From Dolomedes plantarius (taxonomy: Eukaryota; Arthropoda; Arachnida; Araneae; Dolomedidae), in assembly GCA_907164885.2 (NCBI GenBank), contig OU015492.1, forward strand, positions 41,338,893 through 41,402,892: a DNA stretch of 64,000 bases, written 5' to 3'. Every line of letters starts with the position of its first letter. Position 1 is the stretch's first letter. The notes beneath the pieces are model-generated. The model had not been told where the DNA came from. It was given only the letters and a program-made list of their open reading frames with translations, and did no database searches. The translations under genes and the position numbers were made by a program. Positions 12,038 through 22,099 of the stretch are shown in pieces.

Positions 12038-13447
12038 CACTGCTGGCCACTGTAAATGCAACACCCTGAAGGAAACATGCAAATAACATGAAATTTACAA
12101 CATGCATTAGCGGAGGTGAGATATGCAAATGATTACAATTTCAGCGCAGACGCACATCACGCGCGCCTGTGGCGCCACTTCAAAGCGCTATTTAAGGCTT
12201 CGAGATTTCGACGATTTCAAGTTCGGCAATTGTGTTTTTCTTGTGGTTTTTTCAAAAAAAACGATCAATTATGCCTCGTCGAAAACAGCGATCATCTTTT
12301 GATCAAGTATCCGAGTTCGACAGAGGAAGGATAGTGGCCTACCGAGATTGTGGATTATCTTTCAGGGAAATCGGTAGTCGTGTTGGACGAAACCAAACAA
12401 CTGTAATGCGGATATGTGATCGTTGGATGCAGGAGGGTACGACGGACCGGCGTGTTCGATCGCATCCACCTCAGCGCACCACTTCACGTGATGACAGGCA
12501 AATTGTGCGCATGGCAGTGACGGATCGCTCAGTCACATCACGAACCATAGCACAGCACATGCAGTTTGTAACGCATCATCCAGTGTCTGCGCTTACCATT
12601 CGACGCCGTTTACAGCAGAGTGGTCTGTCCGCAAGACGTCCATTGCTTTGTCTACCCTTGACGCAGAACCACAGACGTCTCCGCCGCTAATGGTGCGATG
12701 ACAGAAGGATGTGGACGGCAGAATGGAATGAAATTGTCTTTACTGACGAGTCACGCTTCTGTCTGCAACACCACGATGGTCGCATTCGAGTCTGGAGACA
12801 CCGTGAAGAGAGGATGCTGAACAGCTGCGTTATGCACCGCCACACTGGTCCTGCACCGGGTATTATGGTATGGGACGGTATTGGATATCACTCTCGCACA
12901 CCTCTAGTACGCATTGCCGGTACTTTAAACAGCCAGCGCTACATCTCCGAGGTGTTGGAGCCAGTTGTCCTTCCTTACCTTCAGGGCTTGCCCACAGCCA
13001 TATTTCAACAGGATAATGCGCGACCACACGTGGCACGCAATGTCCAACGGTTCTTCGTCAATCGCCAGATTGAATTGCTTCCCTGGCCGCCTCGCTCTCC
13101 GGATCTTTCGCCGATAGAAAACATGTTGTCCATGGTTGCTCTACGATTGACCCAGATTCCATCCCCAGCTGCCACAGCAGATCAACTTTTGCAACGTGTG
13201 GAAGCTGCTTGGTCTGCTGTACCCCAAGAACTCATCCAAAGTCTCTTTGAATCAATGCCGAGGCGTATGGCAGCGGTGATCTCCAACAATGGCGGCTACT
13301 CTGGCTACTGATTTTGGCAGGAACCACACTTCACAGAAGTCTATAAATTTAATCATTTGATACTTGGTCAACATGTTATCTACAAAATAAATTTTGTTGT
13401 GATATCTCTTGTCTTTCTTGGTGTTGCAATTTGGGTGTCCAGCAGTG
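12038..13447 (+). mobile_element. Tc1-like transposon
   Basis: 1410 bp, flanked by TA (12036-12037, 13448-13449). It has 28-bp imperfect terminal inverted repeats that start CACTGCTGG and end TGCAACACC on the inner side at both ends (about 23 of 28 positions match). Size, termini and coding content fit a Tc1-family element that was nearly intact at the time of decay. It is inserted in copy A of the duplicated segment and absent from copy B. Confidence 0.95.
12271..13311 (+). pseudogene. Tc1-like transposase with one in-frame stop
   Basis: Start MPRRKQRSSFDQ at 12271, with a further in-frame ATG at 12232 as an alternative. A bipartite helix-turn-helix region fills the first ~120 residues (FDRGRIVAYRDCGLSFREIG, then VSALTIRRRLQQSGLSAR). 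The DDE domain is complete: Asp in FTDESRF, Asp in FQQDNARPH and Glu in SPIEN, with exactly 34 residues between the last two (DD34E). The frame runs 346 codons to the TGA at 13309-13311. One TAA at 12688-12690 interrupts it, where the family usually has Gln or Glu before Trp-Cys. There is no frameshift, so it is a single-lesion pseudogene. Confidence 0.93.
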
Positions 13448-13488
13448 TATATTTTGATAAATAAACAGATATATTCAGATACATATAA

Positions 13489-14156
13489 TCACATATATAT
13501 AAAACAGTTCCGTAACTGACTCACTGACATACAACGCACAGACCAAACCGCTAGACCTAAAGGGCTGAAATTTTGCATGGCGATTCCTCTTATGGTGTAT
13601 TGGTGCACTAAGAAAGATGTTTGAAAAATTCTTCTTAGATTTTTTTAAATTAAATTTTTAAGCTGTTTTTGTAACTTTTTTTAACTTCGCATTTAAAATA
13701 ATAAATTGAGGGTTATAAATTTATATCGCGAGATAGATTATAAAAATTCCTTTAAAATGAGATATTTTTCGAACCTTTACCTCGATTTTCTGATTTTTGG
13801 TGAATTTTTAAAGATTAATTTTTAGAATTTAACTTATTAAATGCTGATCACGTGATTTCTTTTTCTGATACTTTAAATAAATTTATCGTCACGTGCATAA
13901 CAACTAAATACACAAAAAAAATATTCTTTTTTTTCTAATGCAGCAGACGATTGGATATTATAAAAAAAAATAAATATCCCTTACGATTTTTTTATAAATA
14001 CATATATATATATATATATATATAACATCGATTGTATACATTGATCGTCGCATTTATTATAAATTTATATGTTTATTTTTTTGGCATTAATTGCATACAT
14101 TGACCGTTGTATTTAATTTCAATGTACTCCGTAGCGAAGCGCGGATTTTCAGCTAG
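13489..14156 (+). mobile_element. Non-autonomous Helitron, family H1 copy a
   Basis: Starts TC-ACATATATATAAAACAG and ends with a hairpin-prone GTAGCGAAGCGCGG followed by CTAG (14153-14156) and then T. This matches the 5'-TC...CTRR-3' Helitron rule with an A/T target. No Rep/helicase ORF. An internal (TA)n lies at 13999-14024. The next copy follows without a gap. Confidence 0.8.
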
Positions 14157-14723
14157 TCTATATATATAAAACAGTTCCGTAACTGTCTCACTCACTGACT
14201 GACTGACATAGAACGCACAGACCAAACCACTAGACCTAAAGGGCTGAAATTTTGCATGGTGATTCTTCTTATTGTGTAGGGGTGCACTAACAAAGATTTT
14301 TGAAAAAAATTTCTTAGATTTTTTTAAAATTAATTTTTAAGCTGTTTTTTAAACTTCTTTTTGCATTTAAAATAATATTTTAAGGGTTATAAAATTTATA
14401 TCACAACAAATAACTTTTTTTAACTTTGCATTTAAAATAATAAATTGAGGGTTATAAATTTATATCGCGAGATAGATTATAAAAATTTCTTTAAAATGAG
14501 ATCTTTTTCAAACCTTTACCTGAATTTTCTGATTTTTGATGAATTTTTAAATGTTAATTTTTAGAATTTAACTTATTAAATGCTGATCACGTGATTTCTC
14601 TTTCTGGTACTATAAATAAATTTATCGTCGCGTGCATAACAACTAAATAGACAAAAAAAAAAATTTTCTTTCTAATGCAGCAGACGATTGGATATTATCC
14701 AAAAAAAATAAATATCCCTTACG

Positions 14724-14785
<62 letters not shown>

Positions 14786-14916
14786 CGTCAATTGTATACA
14801 TTGATCGTCGCATTTATTATAAATATATATATTTATTTTTTTGGCATTAATTTCATACATTGACCGATGTATTTAATTTGAATGTACACCGTAGCGAAGC
14901 GCGGGTTTTCTGCTAG
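14157..14916 (+). mobile_element. Non-autonomous Helitron, family H1 copy b
   Basis: Starts TCTATATATATAAAACAG directly after the CTAG of copy a, and itself ends in GCTAG at 14913-14916. Sequence follows copy a along its length. Its internal (TA)n at 14728-14783 is larger, and it has a local duplication: the TTTGCATTTAAAATAATA unit occurs near 14361 and 14425. After its end, another TCTATATATATAGG start-like stub is seen at 14917. Confidence 0.8.
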
Positions 14917-15514
14917 TCTATATATATAGGTCTGTATGGGGGTCAAAATTAAAATATAAAGAAAAATGTATTATTTAATTGTACTTATTCTCAACAATTC
15001 TGCATATATTTCAGAACTTAAACTTAGCCCTGAACCATTCATTTAATCATCTGACTGCAGGAACTTCCGATCTAGTCATTCTCATTTTAGTCGGGTACGA
15101 TCCATCATTCCTATGAAAGTTCCTTCTTCTTAAGTTTTCGCTAATGTTATGAAAGAAAGTTTTTGATGCTTAAGGTCATATATTTTGTTAAACAACTAAG
15201 AATTGCACAAAGAAAAAAAATCAGATGAAAGAAATATCTACTACAATTAGAAAGGAGAAAAGAAATTATAAACGTTGCTCATTTACACAAAAAAGCTTGA
15301 GTACACCCAACCAGCAATTAAAAGTTAATAAAAACACATTATCAATGAAAAATACTTTTATTTATTATGAACAAAAGTGTAGTTTTATATAAATGTAAAA
15401 TTTTATGGATATTATACTGTAGATGCACACTTCAAATATTAATATAGATATATATGCATACGAATTAAGGTATATGTACTGATATAGATATTAATACGTA
15501 GATGTGATAGATTG

Positions 15515-18004
15515 CAGTCAAACCCGCTTAATGGAATATCGGTTAAAAGAATATCCCGTTTAATGTAATAAATTTTCAATGTCCCAAACCGTAGTAATTT
15601 GTTTCTGTGTTAAATTTCCCGGTTAATGGAATATATTGTTTTGAAGTTATCCCGCTTAAAGGAATAATATTTAGCCTTGACGATATCGATCTTTTTCTAT
15701 TTCGCGCACTTCTTTTCAGAATTTTTTTTTTGTAAAGTGCAATAACGAATGTGCAGTAACTGGATGTCTTTCAAAGCAATTTTGTCACTTCGTAGAAAGT
15801 GTCCAATCGCAGGAAATGGGGATTTCTTCGGTTTTGAAGGACAATTCATTGTTGCTGTTTTTGCTAGCCGGAACCCCCGCCCTCCCCTTATTGCTCAAAC
15901 GCTGGCCTGCGTTTCCCTATTCAGAGAATGAACAATAGGCTTCACCCCCAAATGAGAGCTAGAAAATGAGTGGGAGTATGTGAAGGAAATGTGAAACTTC
16001 AACAGGTCCTTATCTTGAAAGGGACGTGGATTACCAACTGTAACGAATCTCTTCGGAGAAGCGCAACATTTAACTTGGGGGATCTCTAGCCTTGAACATT
16101 TAACTGTACATTTTCTACTGCGATTAGTTCGACAGTTCGCTTTCGTGAAATTAGTAATCTTTCTTGTGCTTTACAATGTCTTTGAGACGAAAAGATCTTA
16201 CTTTAAAAGAAAAAGTAAAAGTCAGAGAGTTTGCAAAAGTAAATAAGTGTACGCAATAAGAACTCTCAAAAAAGTTTGAGATATCCCAAGCTCAAGTTTC
16301 GAAATTGTTAAAAAATAAAGAAAAAGTCTTGAACGACTGGAAATGCAATAAAAGTCTTAATCAAAAACGAAAACGTACAGGAAAAGAATCTGAAGTTGAA
16401 GATGCTCTTCTTCAGTGGTTTGCTGAAAAACGAGCTTGTAATGTTCCTATTAGTGGATTATTATTGAATCAGAAAGCTGAAGATTTAGCACAACAGTTAA
16501 ATATAACTGATATTTTAAAGCTACAAATGGTTGGTTGTGCAGATGGAAAGCAAGAAACCAAATTTCTTTCAACAAAAATTCACGGTGAAGCAAGTGATGC
16601 TAATGAAGCCGCTGCCAGTTCTTGGAAAAATGTAGTATTACCCTTTTTATTACAAGACTACAGTTCTTCTTGTATCTATAACTGTGACGAAACAGCACTT
16701 TATTACAGAGCAATGCCTGATGGGACTTTGTGCTTAAAAGTCGAAAAAGTTGTTGGAGGAAAAATCTCGAAAGACAGACTGATAGTTTTATGCTGCAGTA
16801 ATGCGGACGGCAGTCATAAAATGCCTCTTTTTGTAATCGGGAAATCCAAAAGCCCACGATGTTTTAGAGGTGTAAAACCCCTTCCAGTTAAATACGAAGC
16901 GAATTCAAAAGCTTGGATGATTGCTAATTTCTTTCAAAACTGGTTAGTGTCATTTGACAATGAGATGAATAAGATGAAAAGAAAAGTTATCCTTTTTATC
17001 GATAATTGTCAAGCCCACAAAGTCGACGTACGACTAGAAAATGTAGCACTTCATTTTTTGCCTCTGAATACTACAGCTATTTTACAGCCAATGGACCAGG
17101 GAATTATATCACTTTTTAAGAGGAATTATAGAAAAGAAATCGTTAAAAAGATAATAGCTTGCATAGATAATACTAGTGGATTTTCTATCAATAGCTCAAC
17201 TAGTAAAATTATTAGAAACATTTCAATTCTTACAGCTGTTCATATGATGAACAAATCATGGAATAATATTTCCTCTGACGCAATAAAAAGTTGTTTCTTA
17301 AAATGTAAATTTTTAACACATGTAACAAATGATGAATTAAATGATGAATCAATTTCAAATGCAAATGATTTACCACCAGAAGGAATGACAGAAGAAAATT
17401 TTTCCAATTTTGTAAACTTCGACAATGATTTGGTAGAATGTGGTGAAACTTCAGACCCTCAATTTGATCAAAGCGAAGTCGATGAAGATGAATTTGATGA
17501 AGAATATACCATAAAAAAGGTTCCGTCACATGTTGAAGTTAATAAGGCTTGTGATATTATAAGACGTTGCTTGGAAACGAAGCTAAATGCAGACTTTCAT
17601 TTATTTTATAAACTAGAAAATAAAATAACAGATTTGCTGCATTCACAGAACAGTAAACATTCTAAAGTATCCAACTTCTTTAGCAACAAATAAGTAAGTA
17701 ACATTGTAATTATTTCCAAAAAATTAAGGGAAATTTGTATATTCTACAATAAAATTAGCTCATTTTTCATCAATTTTCTAAATTTTAATGTGTTTAAATT
17801 GTTTCTTACTTTTAATTGATAATTGTTTGTTAATTATAATAGTTTAAATATGCCTATGGTTTAGGCTATTTTTAATGCTTTCTAGGTTTAACTGTAACTT
17901 TAAACATTGTGGGCGTGTCAATGTGATCCCGGATAATGGAATATCCCGCTTATTAGAATAATTTTTCGTGGCAAATTGGCTATTCCATTAGGCGGGCTCG
18001 TATG
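15515..18004 (+). mobile_element. pogo/Tigger-like DNA transposon
   Basis: Left end CAGTCAAACCCGCTTAATGG at 15515. The right end, read inverted, is CATACGAGCCCGCCTAATGG, ending at 18004 and followed by TA. The left flank reads TG where TA is expected. A short motif of the form CCCGNTTAATGGAAT recurs at both ends (near 15525, 15554, 15618, 15648 and 17931, 17944, inverted at 17980), as expected for transposase-binding subterminal repeats. The coding region fills the middle. 2.49 kb. Confidence 0.88.
16176..17693 (+). pseudogene. pogo/Tigger-like transposase, stop plus compensated frameshift
   Basis: ATG at 16176 opens a CENP-B-type N-terminal helix-turn-helix (LTLKEKVKVREFAK), then TAA at codon 28 (16257-16259), then ELSKKFEISQAQVSKLL in the same frame. 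The remaining frame runs to 17693. The second DNA-binding helix is out of frame between about 16514 and 16583: the neighbouring frame reads FKATNGWLCRWKARNQISF there, the normal text of the family. The DDE_1 catalytic core is complete: Asp in NCDETAL (16686), Asp in FIDNCQAHK (17001) and Asp in QPMDQGII (17094), with 30 residues between the last two. The C-terminus is acidic. Confidence 0.92.
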
Positions 18005-18019
18005 TATTTAGAAAAATAA

Positions 18020-18300
18020 ACTGTTATAGGCTGACAAATAAATATACATAGAGCAATACACTATGGAAATAGATATTAATAGAAATATAACTGTAGATAG
18101 ACAGTTATAAATACATAAATTTAGACAGATAAACATATATAGGTAGAAAGATAAATATTGATGCAAATAAATATATTTATATGCACATATTGATACATAT
18201 ATAAATGTAGACAGACAGTTGGATATGTATACAGATACTGATTTAGACATATAGATAGATATAGGCAGATAAATAAATATAGATAAAGATATAGAAACAG
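18020..18300. repeat. Degenerate GATA/AAATA-type repeat
   Basis: Loose repeats of GATAGATA, AAATAAATATA and GTAGACAGACAG. It corresponds to the repeat-rich tail of copy A of the duplicated segment. Confidence 0.65.
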
Positions 18301-18858
18301 TTTGGTCGCCCACCATTTTACTAGTTTTCCTTTCTAAATTGCATCGAATAGTCTTTACTGAAAACCGTTGCTATATCAGTCGTCGGTGTTGACATTAAGG
18401 TCCATCCTTTCACGTTAAGGTTCCTGTTTCTCTTATACTATATACTGTTTTTAACCCATAAATCCTTTTTTCTTTGTCTTTACAGCTCTGATAACGATAT
18501 TAAGCCCCTAGAGACTAATTTAAGAGCAATCAATTTCTCCTACTTAGGCATCCTATGAAAAAAAGGAGTTCTGAATCAGTTGTTTATTTGCCTAGTAACA
18601 AGACTCTAATTTATGACCTGTTCAGGTATCATCTCACTCATCATGTTGCAAGTAATATTGTTGTCGCCGTAATTGAATTTATTTTAACAGAATGAGCCGG
18701 TTATTTGAACCACAAAGTGTAAATCATTTCTTCAAGAATAAATTAAGGAGAGTGTTCCATAAAATCAGCCGATTGTTTTATTACTTAAAAATAAGCACGT
18801 CAATTTTTCACGAATTTTGCTCACATTGATAAAATTGTTTTACTGAAAACTATTTGCA

Positions 18859-19390
18859 TTTTCTAATATCTATTTTATTTTCTCTTGGTTAATACGCGAG
18901 AAACAAAATGTCGCTAAGATTTACATGAAAGGTGTTGTCCCTTATGAGGCTATACTTTCTAGATTTTTAAAGGTGTTTTAAGAAAATTCAGTATATCTGT
19001 TTTGTTTCACATGGTTTATATTTGAATCACCGGGAAAAGAATGTCTCTAAAATTCGCGTTAAAGGTTTTGTCAGTCACGAGGAGATACTGTTTAGATTTA
19101 AAAAGGTTTTCAACAGTATACAGTATATCTATTTTATATCACTTGCTTTATTTTTTAATTCCAGGTAAAAAAATTTCGATAAGATTAACGTTAAAGGTAT
19201 TGTTACTTATGAGGTGATGATTTCTAGATTTTAAAAGATTTTTAAGAGCATTCAGTATATCTTCTTTATTTCACTTGGTTTATTTTGGAATCTCAGGTAA
19301 AACAATGGAGCTAAAATTTGAGTTAAAAGTATTATCAGTTATGAGGCGATACTGTGTAGGTTTTACAATGTTAGTGAGTGTATTCAGCAT
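18859..19390 (+). repeat. Diverged ~131-bp tandem repeat, four units
   Basis: The phrase CAGTATATCT recurs at about 18991, 19121 and 19253, with weaker forms near 18862 (TAATATCTATTTT) and 19383 (TCAGCATAATT). Spacing is 130-132 bp. Each unit then has TTTCAC..GG/GCTTTAT, a CCAGGTAAAA-like stretch, TTAAAGGT.TTGT, a GAGG..ATACT phrase and TTTAAAA.G. The units differ from each other at many positions. No ORF spans them. Confidence 0.8.
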
Positions 19391-19394
19391 AATT

Positions 19395-21265
19395 CAAATA
19401 AGGATGTTATCCAATGAGCAGAAACTGAAGCATTACAACATGTACTAATTATGTAACAAATGAATAGACAAATACAGATTTTGTAAAAAATAAATTTTTA
19501 TTTTCTTCAAAAGAATTTTTATTTAAGGAATACATAGTTTGTCAAAGGTGTATAGGATGCTCTGCAATCAATGTTTGCATATTTTATTGTACATAAATAG
19601 TAGCAAAAACAGGTTCAGGATGTATGGAATTTTAACAAAACAATGCAAAACCCAACTTCCATTTTGCAGTGTAAGGTATAATATTAAGTTATACCTGATG
19701 TTCAAAAATAAAAATCCTTTTTGTTTTCTAAATATTGGGTTCAATTAATTCTTACGTTGAATTACCGTTGTAACGTCTTAATCTGTAAAATATTCAGGTA
19801 ATTCGCATTATATAATTCGAATATATTAATCAATTAAGAGCGATATAAAAGTCTGTTCAAAGAATTACTAAATTAAGATAATTAAGATTTTATCATGCGG
19901 GAATCTGAGCGTGAAAATTTGTATGCTCCAATTGCTTAAAATTTGAGTTTTCCAGTTAATTTGCTTATTCAATTTATTATAAAATGCGAACTTTTGTGGT
20001 TTAATGAAATGTTAAGGGCTTTCCCCCCATCAACGAAATAAGTTGAGAAATAAAATACGATTGTCTTACGTTAATTGCACATGTGAGTGATTATAACACG
20101 AAAAGGAGAGACTAAGTTCTCTAATTTCTGAGTATTTTTTCCTTCGTTTAGATCAGGGAAAAATATTTAACTTGAAAAGAAATTCATTGACGTATCAAAC
20201 TATTCAATTTTTCTCATAACAAATGCCATAAGATGCGGAAATACACTTCATAGTTTTGTGAATAATACCTCAATCAAATGCTTTCACAGTTGTTATGTCC
20301 AAAAAGAAGCCTTTACATATAAGCAAATATCGAAAAAAGATTATGTGCGGTGTTTAAAGGACTGTAAAATATAACTCATTTTCATGTTTTTATTAACTCG
20401 CTTTCTTGTTTGTTTGTTTGTGTGTTTGTCCAGTACAAATCTTGCGAACGATTTTTAACAAACTTCCCGACTAGCTAAACATTTGAAACTTTTAGAATAG
20501 CTCAGAACACGATGATAATGCATTCTTTTGATACTTTTAGCCATCTTGATACTCTTGACTCTTGATTTTTGATACTTTTAGCAGATTTTCAGTTAATTTT
20601 GCTTTGTAGAATGGTGCATCCATCTATCGACCGGGACGGGAATGAAAAGTGAAACGTTAGTTAACTTCCAATTAACTTCCTTTTCTTTCAAGTTGATGGA
20701 ATAATTCATCAAAAAAATTTTTAAAAAGTATTTATTAATTCATAGAATTGTCAAGTTTATATGATTCAACAAAAAGTTTAAAAACATGGTATATAAAAAG
20801 TTTTGTTTATCTTGTAATTATTTTTGTATATTGTTATTATTATATATGTATTGATTTATTTTATACAATAATCGGAAAGAGTTCCGTATCCTGTGCCTGG
20901 AAATTTGGCGATTTTTTTGGGCGATAAATATTTCAATATGGTATATTATCATTCGTTTGTGTTACAATGCTTTTATGGTGGTTTCTTATTCGTGTTTGTT
21001 GAGTTGTTTGTTTGCTGTGTCTTTACGTAGAGATCACGTGGTATATCTATAATGAATTTAATTTTAATGACTTGGTAATTTCAAACGGAATTAAGAACGC
21101 GCTTGTCGGAAACTATATCTAAAGGCCAATCAATTTAATTTTAATCACTTGGTAATTTCAAACGTTAACAATTCTATAGTTTTACTATTGAACGGACATT
21201 TGGACGATAGGAATATAACTGAACGTAAGTCTTTGTGCTGCTGAAAATTTCTATTTTTTTTTTGT
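19395..21265. other. AT-rich intergenic sequence, nothing recognised
   Basis: Only a local repeat is visible: ATTTAATTTTAATNACTTGG at about 21054 and again at 21133, each followed by TAATTTCAAACG. No gene. Confidence 0.5.
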
Positions 21266-21322
21266 TTGTTTGGGTTTTTATTTATATATGCATTCCTTAC
21301 TTTTAAAATTTTCAATTTTTAC

Positions 21323-21607
21323 ATGGATGTCTATAATAAAATCAGAGGAGGCATCAATTGCATTGCTTTTGCAATTGATGTGGGTTTACTCCCTAATGGC
21401 TCTTGCTCTCCTTCTTGTCCGAAATGTGCGCCTGAAATTAAAAAAAATCGTGCGGCTAATGTTAAATTGGGATGGAGATGGGTTTCTTGTTTGCGGAATT
21501 TTTCAAAATCTAATACACATCCTTGTTGTGGCTCCGTAAATCCTGTGGATAATACTTTTTTTGAAATTTCTAAAATACCATTCAGGGATTCACTCCCGAT
21601 TATTTAA
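21323..21607 (+). pseudogene. Merlin/ISXO2-like transposase N-terminal fragment
   Basis: About 94 residues starting MDVYNKIRGG. The arrangement is AIDVGLLPNG, then CPKC, then GWRWVS with an aromatic/Cys strand, then Cys-rich text, then NTFFEISKIPF. This is the order of the zinc-ribbon-like N-terminus of Merlin (IS1016/ISXO2-related) transposases, whose members end this region with a GTFFEGSKL-type motif. The DDE part is absent because a stop occurs at 21605-21607. No terminal repeats were found. The assignment is from memory of the family layout. A lineage-specific gene fragment is the alternative. Confidence 0.45.
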
Positions 21608-21811
21608 ATGGATAAATATATATCTATATATAGAGAGAGAGAAACTCTTGCTGTAAAAGCTGAATAAAAAATGCCGAAAATGTGTAACATTTTCCCAGTA
21701 GATTCTCATAGAAATGTCCGTAAACAGGAGCTCATTTCACGTGACCTTTCTTGACGAAGTCGGAGGCCCAGTCCCACCCACCCTTATTGGTTATTTAAAT
21801 ATATAGGTCCT

Positions 21812-21846
21812 ACGTGTGTGCGTGTGCGTGTGCGTGTGTGTGCGTG

Positions 21847-21892
<46 letters not shown>
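21812..21892. repeat. (TG)n/(CGTG)n microsatellite
   Basis: TGCGTG and TGTGTG units, about 80 bp. Overlapping frames are low-complexity artefacts. Confidence 0.97.
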
Positions 21893-22099
21893 TGCTTGTT
21901 TCCGCCAATAAGTTTCCGCCAAACGCGGATAAATCAGAAACCATGCCAAAAAGCGCCAAGCGGCACAGGATAGGGAACTCTTCCCCCAATAATCTATATA
22001 TTGTTAACACCGTACAGTCCAGCACGCAGTGTCAGAATTCACAGGTTTCCGAGCGGTTTACTTTCAAATTCAGAGTGTGGAGCAGTTGACATGTAAAAT

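Larger units (their letters stand above)
14931..18300 (+). repeat. Ancient tandem duplication, copy B (carries pogo insertion)
   Basis: Aligns in the same orientation with copy A (8797-13488) over 14931-15514 and again just after the pogo element (18005 onward, TATTTAGAAAAATAAAC versus TATTTTGATAAATAAAC at 13450). At the place where copy A holds PB1, this copy has an uninterrupted but diverged site, ACAACTAAGAATTGC, near 15192. Confidence 0.8.

Noticed and set aside
16600..17529. Minus-strand frames across the pogo element
   Set aside because: Antisense to a clearly recognised DDE transposase with all three catalytic Asp.
18859..19390. CRISPR-like or protein-repeat interpretation of the 131-bp array
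   Set aside because: Units are diverged throughout, with no conserved-repeat/variable-spacer pattern and stops in all frames.
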